From assembly GCA_963575645.1 (NCBI GenBank), contig OY754475.1, positions 17,026,509 to 17,090,508 on the forward strand: a stretch of DNA of 64,000 nt. The letters are read 5' to 3'. This document shows, piece after piece, positions 35,465 to 47,637 of this stretch. The first letter of the stretch is position 1. Each line of letters starts with the position of its first letter. The notes under the pieces are model-generated. The model did not search any database. It was not told the origin of the DNA and was given only the letters and a program-made list of their open reading frames with translations. The stretch is from Xanthostigma xanthostigma (taxonomy: Eukaryota > Arthropoda > Insecta > Raphidioptera > Raphidiidae). The translations under genes and the position numbers were made by a program.

Positions 35465-36612
35465 AGGTACCCATTCACGCAGTCGGCCGGCAGTTCGGAA
35501 CTGCAGATTTGATCTGCAGTTAAAGTTTCACAATACACACACAGTTTGCCGGCAGGTCTACGCCTGCAGTCTGTTTAGAACAACGTGAAACTGACGTGTA
35601 TGGTGCGCGGACTGCAGTCTGATCCTTCAGTCCCGAACTTCAAACTAGTTTGAAAATTTCATTGATCGTCAGTTTTGAACATGGCAGATCCAAGCAGCAG
35701 AACGTCATTTATAGCGGAATTTATTAGTGTATTTGTCATAAGGCACTTATGGCGGGAGCTGGGGGTCGGACAAAAATTTCTCGACGTTTCATAGCACCAT
35801 TTTTGGAAAAGTCTATTTATATAAGTATAGAGTTAATCGATTTAAACGAAATTTGGTCCACATATGGGAATCCATCACCGCACGAAGTCTATTTAAAATG
35901 TGCCTAATCGGGCCATGTTAAGGGTGGTATTTAGGGGTTGAAAAAAGTTTTCAGGCCCAAAAATACCGAAAAAATCTCGGAATCGTTTCAAATTTTAAAT
36001 TTAACCCTTTAGTAATTATTAAAATGTGCTGCTGAAATTTTAATAAAATCGGCCCGACAGAACCGGACTTACACATTTTTTTAAAACACTAGTTTACTAA
36101 AATGGATTTACATACTGAAGGGCGTATATAATTTGGTACAGATATTGAATTGATATTAATATTGAAATTAAGTAAAAAAATGTTGTTTTAAGGGGTGTAT
36201 TGAGGAGTAATTTTTTTATTTTGCCCAAAAACAAAGTTAAGTTCATATAATGGAGCCACATTGCCTATAAAAGCAAATAGAAAATTAAAAGTAAAGCTTA
36301 TTCAAATTATTGTTCTTTTTTTTCGTTCTTGTAATAAAAGAATTACAAGAGCTGCGGCTAATTGTTGGTTTTTAGCGTTGTTATTCAACATGTTTTTGCC
36401 ACTGTGAACGTCCGGGAACTGACAAACTCTTGTCAGATATGTACGTGAATGGTGAAATTTGCGATCGCCGGCAGTCCAAAACTGTCAGTCCAAGAACTGA
36501 AGATCTCATCGTTTAGATAAACTGAATCGTGTATGGCGCACGACAGTTCAGATCTTCAGTTTAGATCGTACAGTCCTGAGACTGCCGGCCGACTGTGCGT
36601 GAATGGGTACCT
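35465..36612. mobile_element. 1.15-kb TIR element at TTAA
   Basis: AGGTACCCATTCACGC...GTCGGCCGGCAGT at the left is inverted at the right as ACTGCCGGCCGACTGTGCGTGAATGGGTACCT. TTAA or TAA adjoins both ends, so the duplication could be TTAA (piggyBac-like) or TAA (Harbinger-like). Inside, from 35682, a short start MADPSSRTSFIAEFI opens but soon ends. No transposase core is present. Confidence 0.75.
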
Positions 36613-36885
36613 TAACACTGACTGACTGACGGACAATACGCGAAGACTCTACTGTTGTTCTTAACCTGGAACTGCAATACCGTGGAGCCGAAGGCTATAT
36701 TCATGGATTTATGACAATGGTTATCTGAGTGATATATAAATAAGTCCGATTCGCACTTGGCCAGTTTATTTTGATTCTGCGATGACAGGACTGATAGAGT
36801 CTTTGAGAACTGAGAAATCAAGTATTCGTTGTGCTTATTTCTTGATCGATCACTGTCGTCACTCATTTCACTAATTTGGCGTGTA

Positions 36886-37190
36886 TAGTACGCGCCACGG
36901 ATCTAAAAGGTTCGGAAGTTAGTCACAAACAGCGTCGCAAAGGCACATTTTAGAGCCGTTGATACTCCCACCACCTCCCAGCTACCTGCACGGAACGTGC
37001 GCTCGTCGGTGATTGGCCGTGATCGCTCGTTGCCTTTGTCGCTTTCCTGCGTCGAGTACGCTATTGTCAAGTTGTTATTACTATGTTAGTTTTGTTGAGT
37101 TGCGAGTTTGTAGTTTTTCAACAGACTGTACAAGCGCAAGCCTGCATTCGCATCCAACTTCCGAGCCTTTTAGATTCGTGGCGCGTACTA
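36886..37190 (+). mobile_element. Mariner-like MITE, copy 1
   Basis: 305 bp with ends TAGTACGCGCCACGGATCTA / TAGATTCGTGGCGCGTACTA and TA on both outer sides. A TA duplication and the size fit a Tc1/mariner-type MITE. A second copy lies at 44505-44827 in opposite orientation. Confidence 0.88.
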
Positions 37191-37308
37191 TAACCATCAT
37201 TACTGGCTGGTGATATTATAGTGAAATGATAAAATGCTTGTGGGAAATTGGAACTAGGAAAACTTTATTGTTTTAAGTGCTATGTGAAAAGGTTTAAAAA
37301 TTTTTTGC

Positions 37309-37494
37309 ATGACCTCCAATAAAACAGCTGTTTTGCATGTCTGTATAGCGGTTGTAACACTATTCTTTTTCACACTAGTGTCTAAATTAAAACAAAAGTA
37401 TTTGATTTTACCACCAAGAATATTATCAGCTGTCAATTGTGATTTTAATCCATATGAGCAAGAGGTAGAAAAGTGGGCTTTGCCATCGTAAGCA
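37309..37494 (+). CDS. Candidate first exon, membrane-anchored protein
   Basis: Sixty codons from ATG encode a short N-terminus, one hydrophobic segment (about residues 8-26: AVLHVCIAVVTLFFFTLV), a KLKQK basic stop and a polar tail. This fits a signal anchor. The frame can end at TAA (37492-37494) or splice at CATC|GTAAGC. No downstream exon could be joined in phase. I do not recognise the family. Confidence 0.3.
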
Positions 37495-38211
37495 GTTCAC
37501 TCATGATTCCAATTTGGCCGAACTGAACTGTCAAAATTATTACAAATATACTTATTATGATGTGAAAACCAGTCATTTTATAGGAAATATGTACAAAAAT
37601 TGTAGAATGTATCTCGATTGTAAATTGTAATGCTTCTATAACTCGTGTGATAGTAAAACTCGTTTTAACAGCGTCACAATTCGTACATAAAATAATGCAT
37701 TACAAACTAGATACATTTATTACTATTTTGTTTTTAAAAACGGTTTATTAGATTTTGTATCAATTATTTATTTTAGTAACTTAGCTAGCAATATAAAATC
37801 ACTAAATTAAATATACATTTTAAACACCAATATATCAGGATACAACAAAAAGTGTCATGATATGAAACGTTTTCAAGTTTTTCGTGAGATAGTCAAAAAT
37901 TTATAATAAAGTTAGTAAACAATAATCACGAAAACAGCAAATTTTTTGGTCAGAAAAAGTACAAAACAAAACATGTAGATGCCTTCTTTAAGGTAAGTAA
38001 AATCAGTTTTTCACAAAAATCTCAACTAAATATTAAAAAATGCTCAATAACAAATTATAAATAGAAAAATTATATTTAAAAAAGATTTTATACAGTTTTA
38101 TCGTAGAACCATTCACAATTGAAATGCGATGAATATGATCACATCAAAAACGTATAAAAAGGATGTTACTTGCCTACACGTTACTAGCAATGTTTTGATA
38201 AGCACAGAAAA

Positions 38212-38442
38212 CAGCCCCGGATCTAGGGGGCGGCAGTTTTAGAGGGCGCCAAAACCACATCTAATCTGTCCTTTTTCCAATTTAGTCTATCTGCTTGTTT
38301 TCTGACGGTTTGCCATTCACGAAAAATACCAACCATCATATATTTATGAGTTTTTTTAAGTAATTTATCTCAAATGCTGGAGAGAGGGGGCGCCATTATC
38401 AAGTTTCTGCCCCGGTTCGAAATAATCGTAGATCCGGGGCTG
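38212..38442. mobile_element. hAT MITE, 231 bp
   Basis: Ends CAGCCCCGGATCTA / TAGATCCGGGGCTG are flanked by the perfect 8-bp direct repeat ACAGAAAA (38204-38211, 38443-38450). It is non-coding. Confidence 0.92.
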
Positions 38443-38760
38443 ACAGAAAATGCTGTGTGAATTCATAAATTTACAGCCCAAACTTGGCGAGTTTACATTA
38501 ACAAACTGAGCAATATTGAGACCCTTGAAAATCATGTTTGATCTGTAAACTTTTATCAATTATTCACACAATATTTTTTTGTGCTGATCAAAACACTGAT
38601 AATAATAATTTCTGCATTTCAGTTATTATATTTTTTTTACAGATAACAAAATATACCTCAGATGAGTTAATTAAAGGGATATGTACCTCTGAGCATATTT
38701 TTTGCTGCCCACAACTAATCACATTCTAAATGACAACAGTGAAAACAAATCTATTATAGT

Positions 38761-38855
38761 AATAATAAAAGAAACAACGATTGGTTACACTATCTATTTA
38801 TTTATGTTAAACAAATAAATAGATAGTGAGACCAATAGTTGTTTCTTTAATTATT
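38761..38855. repeat. Near-perfect palindrome
   Basis: AATAATAAAAGAAACAAC...ACTATCTATTTATTT is followed after about five bases by its reverse complement with few mismatches. The arms are about 43 bases. It could be a minimal foldback element or a cruciform-forming site. Confidence 0.85.
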
Positions 38856-39593
38856 ATTAATCATACAGCTATCAATCGAGTCTATTATCAAGTATTAAAT
38901 CTATTATAATGTTATCACCTGATAATTGAATGATGACGTAATTTATTGATAAATCATAGATAAATAGAAATGACACATTCAAGTCAGTTGTAAATGATAT
39001 TTATCAATGATATAAATAAAATAAAATTTGAAATGAGCAGAGCTAGTTTTTTAATACTTTTTATTTCTCTGAGCTGACATTTGTTAACGTTGCGATCTGT
39101 CAATCTGTAGCAGCCAAATTACCATGGAGACCACATGAAGATTATCTAATTTAAATATTTTGTTGAAAGTGACATTTTTGCTAATAAAAATATTTAAAGA
39201 TAGTTATGCAATGCTATGTATGTAAGAAATAAATAACAAAATAATTATCCCAACCTGTTACTTCACCGGTAAGTATAATTTTACCTAAGCTGCAGAACTT
39301 TTGGCAAAGTTTTTATCAGTTAAATTTAATTAAACAAATCTGAAATATATTTTTTATCAAAAAATTCAGTCCTGTACCATAACTAAATCCGGAGATAGAA
39401 GGGGTCGAAAAAGGTTCGAAACAAATGTATGAAAAAACTATATTGAATTTCCTTTGTAGATGATTTTTCGACATTTTGTCAATTTTTGCAGGAAGAACTT
39501 AAAACAACTGAAATCTTATTAAGTTGCAATTAAAAGAAGACATTTGCACGTTTACAGCTATCATCCATTTTTTACATAAATGTCAATATGTAT

Positions 39594-39599
39594 TTTATT
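39594..39599 (-). terminator. Poly(A) signal of the 15-finger gene
   Basis: AATAAA on the minus strand, about 30 bases past the stop of the gene at 39628. Confidence 0.6.
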
Positions 39600-39627
39600 A
39601 GAGTCTGTCGTCACTGAGCTACACAAG

Positions 39628-41382
39628 TTATTCATGCTTATGCATAAGTTTGTGTTTAGTTAAATTTCCGAACTGTGAGAAACTCTTGTTACAATGTTCA
39701 CACTGGTAAGGTTTCTCCCTAGTATGGATCAGTTTATGTCTGTTTAAATTTAATGGTAACGTGAAGCACTTATTGCAAATGTCACATTGATACGGTTTTT
39801 CACCTGTGTGTATAAGTCTGTGAACATTTAAAGTGCTTGTTCGACTAAAAAATTTTTTACAAACATCACACTGATAAGGTTTCTCCCCGGTATGTGTTAA
39901 TTTGTGTAATTTTAAGCTATGTGACTGAGGAAAACATTTATAACAAATATCGCATTGGTGCCCTTTCTCCCCGGTATGTGTAAGTTTGTGAACATTCAAA
40001 TGGCTTGATTGGGTAAAGCATTTATTACAAATGTCACACTGATATCGTTTCTCACCGGTATGTATTAATTTGTGTCTATTCAAGTCGAATGACAATGTAA
40101 AGCACTTATTACAAACGTCACACTGATACGGTTTCTCACCAGTATGCGAAAGTCTGTGAATATTTAAAGTACTCGATCGCGCAAAACATTTGTTGCAAAC
40201 ATCACATTCATGCGGTTTCTCACCCGTATGTGAAAGCATATGTACTTTTAAGCTGTTCGACTGAGGAAAACATTTGGTGCAAACGTCACATTGATACGGT
40301 TTCTCGTCAGTATGCGTAAACTTGTGGATTTTTAAAATGTTTGAACGAGCAAAGCACTTATTGCAAACATCACACTGATACGGTTTCTCACCAGTATGTG
40401 TGAGTTTGTGTGTATTTAAACTACTCTGCCGGGAGAAACGTTTATTACAAATGTCACAAACGTGTGGTTTCTCGCCTGTATGTGTAAATGTATGTCTATT
40501 GTGGTCAACACTTCGCGAAAAACACTTGAAACAAAAATCACACTGATATGGCTTCTCACCGGTGTGTGTACGTTTATGATAAATTAAACTGCTTGACTGA
40601 GTAAAACACTTGTCACAGATGTTACACTTGTAGAGTTTCTGACCAGTATGTGTCAACTCGTGAATTTTTAAACTGCTTCGTAGAGAGAAATGTTTACAAC
40701 AAACGTCACACTGAAAAGGTTTCTCGCCTGTATGTGTGCGTTTGTGTTTATTCAAATTGCTCTGTCGGGAAAAACATTTTTTACAAATATCACACAAGTA
40801 CGGTTTCTCACCTGTATGAGTCAATTTATGTCTACTTAAGTTTGATCTATCGAAACATTTACTGCAAATATCACACTGATATAGTCGTTTATTATCTTTT
40901 GATTGTTTTTTTTTATTTGTTCGTTTTTTATTATTATCGCTGTCATGGCTGTCTTCACTATTATTATTAAATCGTTTGGGAGCTTTCTTTTCAGTTTCTT
41001 GTTTATTACCACTCTTTTTTACAGAAGGATGTCGAGCTTTAAGTTTTACGTTTAATGCGTTCGATGATAAATCAGAGGAATCGTCCGTTTTCCATACACT
41101 ACGAGGTTTGGCACTGTTACATTCCTGTTGTTTATTTTCTTCACTATCTAAATAATCATCGAATCTAGGCTCACATTTTATGTATACCACATCTGCAGTA
41201 GTCGATGGACATTTATCTTCTAAATCGGATCTGTTATAGACGCACTCAAGTTTAGAATCAACAGGACTTATATCAGTGTGTTCTTTAGACGTGGATTCAA
41301 GTTCAAATTCTGCTTCTTCACATTTAATAGTTGCTTCTGTTAACTCGTTTTTTAATTCTTCATAGGATGTATCATGGATCAT
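39628..41382 (-). CDS. C2H2 zinc-finger protein, 15 fingers
   Basis: 584 residues from ATG at 41382 (MIHDTSYEEL); the same start region occurs in the gene at 43473 and the pseudogene at 47016, which supports it over the longer frame opening on TTG. The N-terminal part is acidic with ATIKCEEAE and VVYIKCEPRFDDYLD (psi-K-x-E motifs), followed by a Lys/Asn-rich segment. Then come 15 tandem C2H2 fingers with TGEKP linkers. Finger 1 has 11 rather than 12 residues between the second Cys and first His, so it may not fold normally. No ZAD is visible in this exon. It is presumably a nuclear DNA-binding protein; target unknown. Confidence 0.9.
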   Translation of the reverse strand: MIHDTSYEELKNELTEATIKCEEAEFELESTSKEHTDISPVDSKLECVYNRSDLEDKCPSTTADVVYIKCEPRFDDYLDSEENKQQECNSAKPRSVWKTDDSSDLSSNALNVKLKARHPSVKKSGNKQETEKKAPKRFNNNSEDSHDSDNNKKRTNKKKQSKDNKRLYQCDICSKCFDRSNLSRHKLTHTGEKPYLCDICKKCFSRQSNLNKHKRTHTGEKPFQCDVCCKHFSLRSSLKIHELTHTGQKLYKCNICDKCFTQSSSLIYHKRTHTGEKPYQCDFCFKCFSRSVDHNRHTFTHTGEKPHVCDICNKRFSRQSSLNTHKLTHTGEKPYQCDVCNKCFARSNILKIHKFTHTDEKPYQCDVCTKCFPQSNSLKVHMLSHTGEKPHECDVCNKCFARSSTLNIHRLSHTGEKPYQCDVCNKCFTLSFDLNRHKLIHTGEKRYQCDICNKCFTQSSHLNVHKLTHTGEKGHQCDICYKCFPQSHSLKLHKLTHTGEKPYQCDVCKKFFSRTSTLNVHRLIHTGEKPYQCDICNKCFTLPLNLNRHKLIHTREKPYQCEHCNKSFSQFGNLTKHKLMHKHE

Positions 41383-42390
41383 TGCTAATTTTCTTTCAAT
41401 ACCGTTATTGAATATCAAATTGCGTTACAATCAATCCAAAAAAGTCTTAACTCGCAGACGATATAGTATTATTATTGAATATCATTCATGTTTCATTAAT
41501 AAATAATAGATATAAAAAGTATACAATAGCGAAGCTTACATGAACAGAAGCACACTTCGTTTTTGACCCTGTAAAAAACGAATGAAATTACAGGTTTGTG
41601 TTTTAATATAAATATTGCTAAGTATAATAACTTTGCTCCTAATTTTATGTGACGGAAACTATATGAAACTTCTGAATACATACTTAAACGGTTAAAAAAT
41701 TAAGCACTAATTAACACATTTAGGACTAAATTCATTAACATCAAATAAACTGAATATGGAGTGGATCTTCATCAAGCACTCAAAATATTAGGACTTAAGG
41801 TTACAAGAATAAAATACTGACTAAAAACTAAAGCCAGTCTAAAATGAAAGAATATGTCTTTTTTATTGTCTTTTATGGTACAAGAAACAGTAGGCAAACA
41901 CACTGAATTCATATTTACAACAAACACGGCAAAACCATATCTTGCTATTTTTTTTTTCACACAATAAAGTATTTCCTTCAAGTTCAGCTATAGATATACA
42001 AAATCATTTGCTTAGAATTGTTCAGCTATTTGTGAGTCGGTGCCTTTAAATAGCGGAAAACGATCACAAAATTGGTTTACGTACGCAGCTATGTTTCACC
42101 TTTCGTTCAAGATCAACAGAATGCGTTTTGATGCCACATTCTGTGAATCGATGCCTTTAAAAGCGAAAACTGCGTAAACACATTACTTCCGCGCGAATAC
42201 ATTCGTTCGGAAAAAGACATGAGTTACTCTCAAGTCGTGCCTAAAGCAGTTTAACTTAAAAAAATATATATTTTATAATCAGTTTGATTCTTAAAAGAAA
42301 TGTGGGATGGTTTCAATAGGTAGTATATAATTGAAACTTCATTATCACCAATATCAAATTATCAATACAAATAATGAAAAATATACAAGG
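41383..42390. other. Spacer between two minus-strand finger genes
   Basis: About 1 kb without a gene, presumably the 5' region of the 15-finger gene and the 3' region of the 7-finger gene. No promoter element could be assigned. Confidence 0.6.
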
Positions 42391-43473
42391 CTATTCTCTT
42401 ATAATATGTGTACGTTTGTGTCTATTAAAATTGCCTCCGTCAGTGAAACATCTACTGCAAGCGTCACACTCATACGGTTTCTCACCGGTATGTAATAGCT
42501 TATGCTTGTTTAAATTCCCTAATTGAGAGAAACACTTGTCACAAACTTCACACCGAAACGGTTTCTCCCCTGTATGCGTAAGCGTATGTTTCTTTAGGCC
42601 GCTTGATTGAGAGAAACATTTATTACAAACTTCACACTGATACGGTTTTTCTCCTGTATGTGTTAACTTATGTCTTTTAACGTCAAACGATAAAGTAAAG
42701 CTCTTGTAGCAAATATCACACTGGTACGGCTTCTCACCTGTATGCGTATACTTATGAAATTTTAAAATGTTTGATTGAGAGAAACACTTATTACAAACGT
42801 CACACCGATATGGTTTCTCGCCGGTGTGTATTAACTTATGTCTTTTTAAATCAAATGAAAGTGTAAAGCACCTATCACAATCATTACATTTATACGGTTT
42901 TCTTCCAGTATGTATACGTTTGTGCCTATTTAAATTGCTTGAATCGGTGAAATACTTGTAACAAACGTCACACTGATATAACTTCCGTTTCATTCCTTTG
43001 CGTGCCCTTTTTTTAACTGACCGCTCACTATCGCACAGTTTGGAAGACATTCCATTTTCTTGTTTAATATTCATAAAATTTTTAGAAGATTCATCAAAGC
43101 AGGAATCAAATTTTACTTTCAAATCGGTGTTCGGTGAACTATCAAAATCTTCGTCCGTTTTCAGTATCACCTGAGGTTCAAAATTTTCATTTTCTTGTTT
43201 TATATTTCCTTCGTAATCTAAATAAGTATCAAATTGGGGCTCACATTTTATATATACTACATTTGTTGTAGCAATGCTTTCTCCAGAATTTGGCACGTTC
43301 CATCTTTCCTGAGGCTTAGAGTCTAATTTTACGTCTCCAAGACTTGCATTAGCTCCTGTATTCACGTCGGTAATATCAAGTTTAGTTTGTTCACGGTTTG
43401 TGTCAGAATTTGCATTTCCGAAATCTGTTTCTTCATAAGAACTGCCCTGAATCGTCGCCATTTTCTTATCCAT
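42391..43473 (-). CDS. C2H2 zinc-finger protein, 7 fingers
   Basis: 360 residues, MDKKMATIQGSSYEE...; the inner MATIQ is the start conserved in the paralogues and could be used instead. An acidic region contains VVYIKCEPQFDTYLDYE and NIKQENENFEP (psi-K-x-E motifs), then a basic KKRARKGMKRK stretch, likely a nuclear localisation signal. Seven fingers follow. It is about 1 kb from the 15-finger gene in the same orientation and shares the N-terminal plan, so the pair arose by tandem duplication. The decayed copy at 45973-47016 is its closest relative in the window. Confidence 0.9.
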   Translation of the reverse strand: MDKKMATIQGSSYEETDFGNANSDTNREQTKLDITDVNTGANASLGDVKLDSKPQERWNVPNSGESIATTNVVYIKCEPQFDTYLDYEGNIKQENENFEPQVILKTDEDFDSSPNTDLKVKFDSCFDESSKNFMNIKQENGMSSKLCDSERSVKKRARKGMKRKLYQCDVCYKYFTDSSNLNRHKRIHTGRKPYKCNDCDRCFTLSFDLKRHKLIHTGEKPYRCDVCNKCFSQSNILKFHKYTHTGEKPYQCDICYKSFTLSFDVKRHKLTHTGEKPYQCEVCNKCFSQSSGLKKHTLTHTGEKPFRCEVCDKCFSQLGNLNKHKLLHTGEKPYECDACSRCFTDGGNFNRHKRTHIIRE

Positions 43474-43782
43474 AAGGGATTGCGACGTCTAAGCAATTCC
43501 ATCAATATTATCATTCGAAGCTGAAATTAAATTTTCAGTTTCGATTTATTTACAAACAATGTAGCTTCAATGGACATATACTATAATATTATACAGTAGT
43601 CTAGCAAGATTATCTCCATTGTTGTTGTAATGTGTAATTAGGTATCTATTTCTCACCTGTAAAAAATCAAAATATAGCATTTAATCTGGAGAACGGAATC
43701 CAGGAATTATTGCCACATTTAATGATTCAAACGCTATCAAACATTCTTGAGACACCTTGAAAATTTGAGGAACAATCTCTAG
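43474..43782. other. 5' flank of the 7-finger gene
   Basis: Nothing recognised. It ends at the foldback element starting at 43783. Confidence 0.5.
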
Positions 43783-44486
43783 TAATGTCTGAACACAAAA
43801 GCGAGGACCTAGCCGAAAGGTAGTGGGCTTAGCCAAGCCTAGAATTTTTAACTTTGCGAAATTTTATTTGCAAAAAATATCCTTGAGACATTATAAATTT
43901 TAATACCTTCAAAATATACCATAAAATAGAAAATAAAAAGCCTGATTATTTAGTCGAGTTTAAATGTTCGCCAGGCGGTTTCAAAAATATCATAAACCAT
44001 AAATATCGAAAAAATATATTTGACGAATGCTAAGATTTAACCAGAATAATTATACTTAGAAAAAAATATTGAACACAGGTTATTTTGGAAAAACTTTTAC
44101 CTGTCAGGTGATCCGGGAATATTATACGTGAGTGCGAGTAAGACGCTATTGGCAGTTTGAAGTGTGTGAGAGAGAGAGAGAGAGCGTATATCGGCGGCCG
44201 TCTGAGTCTTAAGAGAGTCTCTCTCATACTTCAACACACATAGCGTCTTCCCGCGCCTACGTGTAATAGACAATTTTGAAGCCGCCTGGCAAACATTTAG
44301 ACCCGACTAAATAATCTGGCTTATTTATTTTTTATTTTATTAAATATTAAATTGAAGGTATTAAAATTTCAAAATGCCTCAAACACTTTTTTTAGGAAAT
44401 ATAAAATTTCGCAAAGTTAAAAACTCAAGGCTAGGATAGCTCCCACTACCCTTCAGCCAGGCCTTTGATTTTGTGTTCAGACATTA
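43783..44486. mobile_element. Foldback element, 704 bp
   Basis: TAATGTCTGAACACAAAAGC at the left is inverted as TTTTGTGTTCAGACATTA at the right. Inversion continues inward over more than 200 bases with indels (GCCAGGCGG / CCGCCTGGC, AAATTTTATATTTCC-type runs). The centre holds a GA microsatellite (about 44165-44185). It directly adjoins the second mariner-like MITE. Confidence 0.85.
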
Positions 44487-44504
44487 CAAAAGAAGTACCT
44501 ATTA

Positions 44505-44827
44505 TAGTACGCGCCACGAATCTAAAAGGCTCGGAAGTTAGATGCGAATGCAGGCTTGCGCTTGTACAGTCTGTTGAAAAACTACAAACTCGCAACTCAA
44601 CAAAACTAACATAGCAATAACAACTTGACAATAGCGTACTCGACTGTACTTTAACGCAGGAAAGCGACAAGTGACAAAGGCAACGAGCGATCACGGCCAA
44701 TCACCGACGAGCGTACGTTCCGTGCAGGTAGCTGGGAGGTGGTGGGAGTATCAACGGCTCTAAAATGTACCTTTGCGACGCTGTTTGTGACTAACTTCCG
44801 AACCTTTTAGATCCGTGTCGCGTACTA
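44505..44827 (-). mobile_element. Mariner-like MITE, copy 2
   Basis: 323 bp, reverse orientation to 36886-37190, with ends TAGTACGCGCCACGAATCTA / TAGATCCGTGTCGCGTACTA and TA on both sides. The two copies flank the 39.6-43.5 kb gene pair. Confidence 0.88.
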
Positions 44828-45470
44828 TACACAAATTTTCACGTGACTCAAATACGTACCAAAAAATGTTTACTATCTCATATTCTGAATGGTTTTATGT
44901 TTTTAGAAATATTTTTCTCTTTTAGGGAATTTCCACGTCTCGACATTTTACTACATATTCTTTGACAATTTTTATAATGAAAAAATTAAACTAACAAATT
45001 TTTTAACAATATTTGTGCAGACTAGTTAAGAGCTCAACTAAAGATTAACCTGTCCGAAACTAAACAACAAAAGATATTATCACAATCTACACGCATTTAT
45101 GAAATCTGGTTTATATATTCGGTGGTTTTTTACTAAATGGTACAACTTACATCAACGGATGCACATCTCAAAGTTGTGTATTCGTTTATAATTCTTCTTA
45201 ATTTCGTATACGCACGTATGAATTTGTTTTTTTCGATAGAATATCGTTTGTCAGTTCGACCATTGCTGTCTTCGTATTTTTGATTCTTCTAAAAAAATGT
45301 ATGTAGGCACACCATAACCCTATAACGGTTATTTATTTGACAGGTTAAAAACGTACTTTTTTTCATTTTTTAGTCTAAATCCATTTTGATTTTCAACAAA
45401 AATATAGGCAATAGCATTTATGGAAAGAAAGTTTACAAGCATAATTTTATCCAAAATTTAATGTTTCAAC
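44828..45470. other. Gap without a recognised gene
   Basis: AT-rich. A short stretch near 45120-45190 resembles 47544-47590 (both around TGATGCACA on plus), which may be a shared upstream exon or flank of the 7-finger gene and its decayed copy. No complete exon is proposed. Confidence 0.45.
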
Positions 45471-45759
45471 TATGAAGTCTGTAACCAGGAGATCTAGCTC
45501 GAGCGTAGCGGTGAACCGATATTAATGTCGCATCAACCAATATGGCATCAGCTACTGGGTAACGTATACACGTTCATGGCTTAAATGTGTGTAGTGCCTG
45601 TGAAGTTAAACAACTTTGGTAACTATAGCCACAACAGGCGGAAAGAACCGAAGTTTTTCCAGGCAGTGATAACAGCGCCATCTCGCGTGCGCCAGAAAAC
45701 GGTCCATCTCGAAACACGAGAAGCATAGGAAGCTAGGTCTCCTGGTTACAAACTTCATG
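45471..45759. mobile_element. MITE with 8-bp target duplication
   Basis: 289 bp. The ends TATGAAGTCTGTAACCAGG and the inverted CCTGGTTACAAACTTCATG match over about 28 bases with three mismatches. The perfect direct repeat GTTTCAAC lies on both sides (45463-45470, 45760-45767). The ends do not begin CAG, so the superfamily is open; an 8-bp duplication allows hAT, P or Merlin. Confidence 0.88.
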
Positions 45760-45972
45760 GTTTCAACACACAATTAAAATGAAACATATTTAGGAGCGGT
45801 TTTTTAAATTTTAAGAAAAATTTTAAGTAAAAATACGAGTATATTTCATTTTAGTCCAAATGTCCATACAAATGTTAGCATTAAGTTTAAAAATTTTAAG
45901 AATTTTTTTGTAACATAATTTCATTGAACTATATAATTAACACAGATCACAACGAAGAGTGATTATTTGCTC

Positions 45973-47016
<1,044 letters not shown>

Positions 47017-47106
47017 GTCAAAAAAGGTTCGCGATTGGGAAATTGCGTCAATTATAAATAACCAGCGAATATTTACTTAGCATTATTATTATTCACTATA
47101 AAAAAT

Positions 47107-47263
47107 TGGTTGTCTGTAAAGTCGGTTTACGGACGATAGTTTTACGTGATAACGTATTCCGCTCGAATATCATATTAAATAACACATTACTGCGCTCTCG
47201 GAACGTTACACTTTTTCGTGCATGCAGCCGGTGTTTCATCAATTTATAAGACGTTATCACGTC
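47107..47263 (+). mobile_element. A-tract MITE, copy 5 (short form)
   Basis: 157 bp from TTGGTTGTCTG to CGTTATCACGTC, with 6 A on the left and 4 A on the right. Like copy 2 it is the short, internally deleted form. It lies just upstream of the pseudogene start. Confidence 0.85.
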
Positions 47264-47629
47264 AAAATGATACTAGACTTGATTTCTTGACAAACGCTGC
47301 GTAGGGTCGACAGAAATGTAGTATTCTGGGACGAAATATAATTTCTTTGAAACTGTTAATATACGTTTAGTCGTGTTTTACCTGCAATTGAAGATAAAGA
47401 ATAAAGTGCCCCAAAATAAATAGCCAAAGCTTCTGTTGTAACTTTCAATATACCAATTTAGCAATAAATACTGTCAGAAACTATGAGTATTTAAAGCATT
47501 CGACTTGTTTACCTAGTGATTTGATATGTGAAGTAGTGCGTACTATGGTTAAAATTACCTGAACTGATGCACACATTAAAATTGGTTCTACCTTTCTTCC
47601 TCATAATTTCAGGTGAAAACACATCAACA
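47264..47629. other. Gap without a recognised gene
   Basis: A possible splice acceptor on the plus strand (TTTCTTCCTCATAATTTCAG at about 47594-47612) precedes the CGTAATAG target site. No exon can be supported. Confidence 0.4.
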
Positions 47630-47637
47630 CGTAATAG

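Larger units (their letters stand above)
37500..39590. other. Intergenic stretch between the two gene groups
   Basis: Mostly AT-rich. It holds a hAT MITE (38212-38442), an exon-like patch after a T-rich acceptor at 38642-38729 (28 codons, ITKYTSDELIKGICT..., then stop) and a near-perfect palindrome (38761-38855). Otherwise nothing recognised. Confidence 0.5.

Noticed and set aside
40650..40970. 106-codon plus-strand frame opposite the 15-finger gene
   Set aside because: Antisense shadow of finger codons and the Lys/Asn-rich linker.
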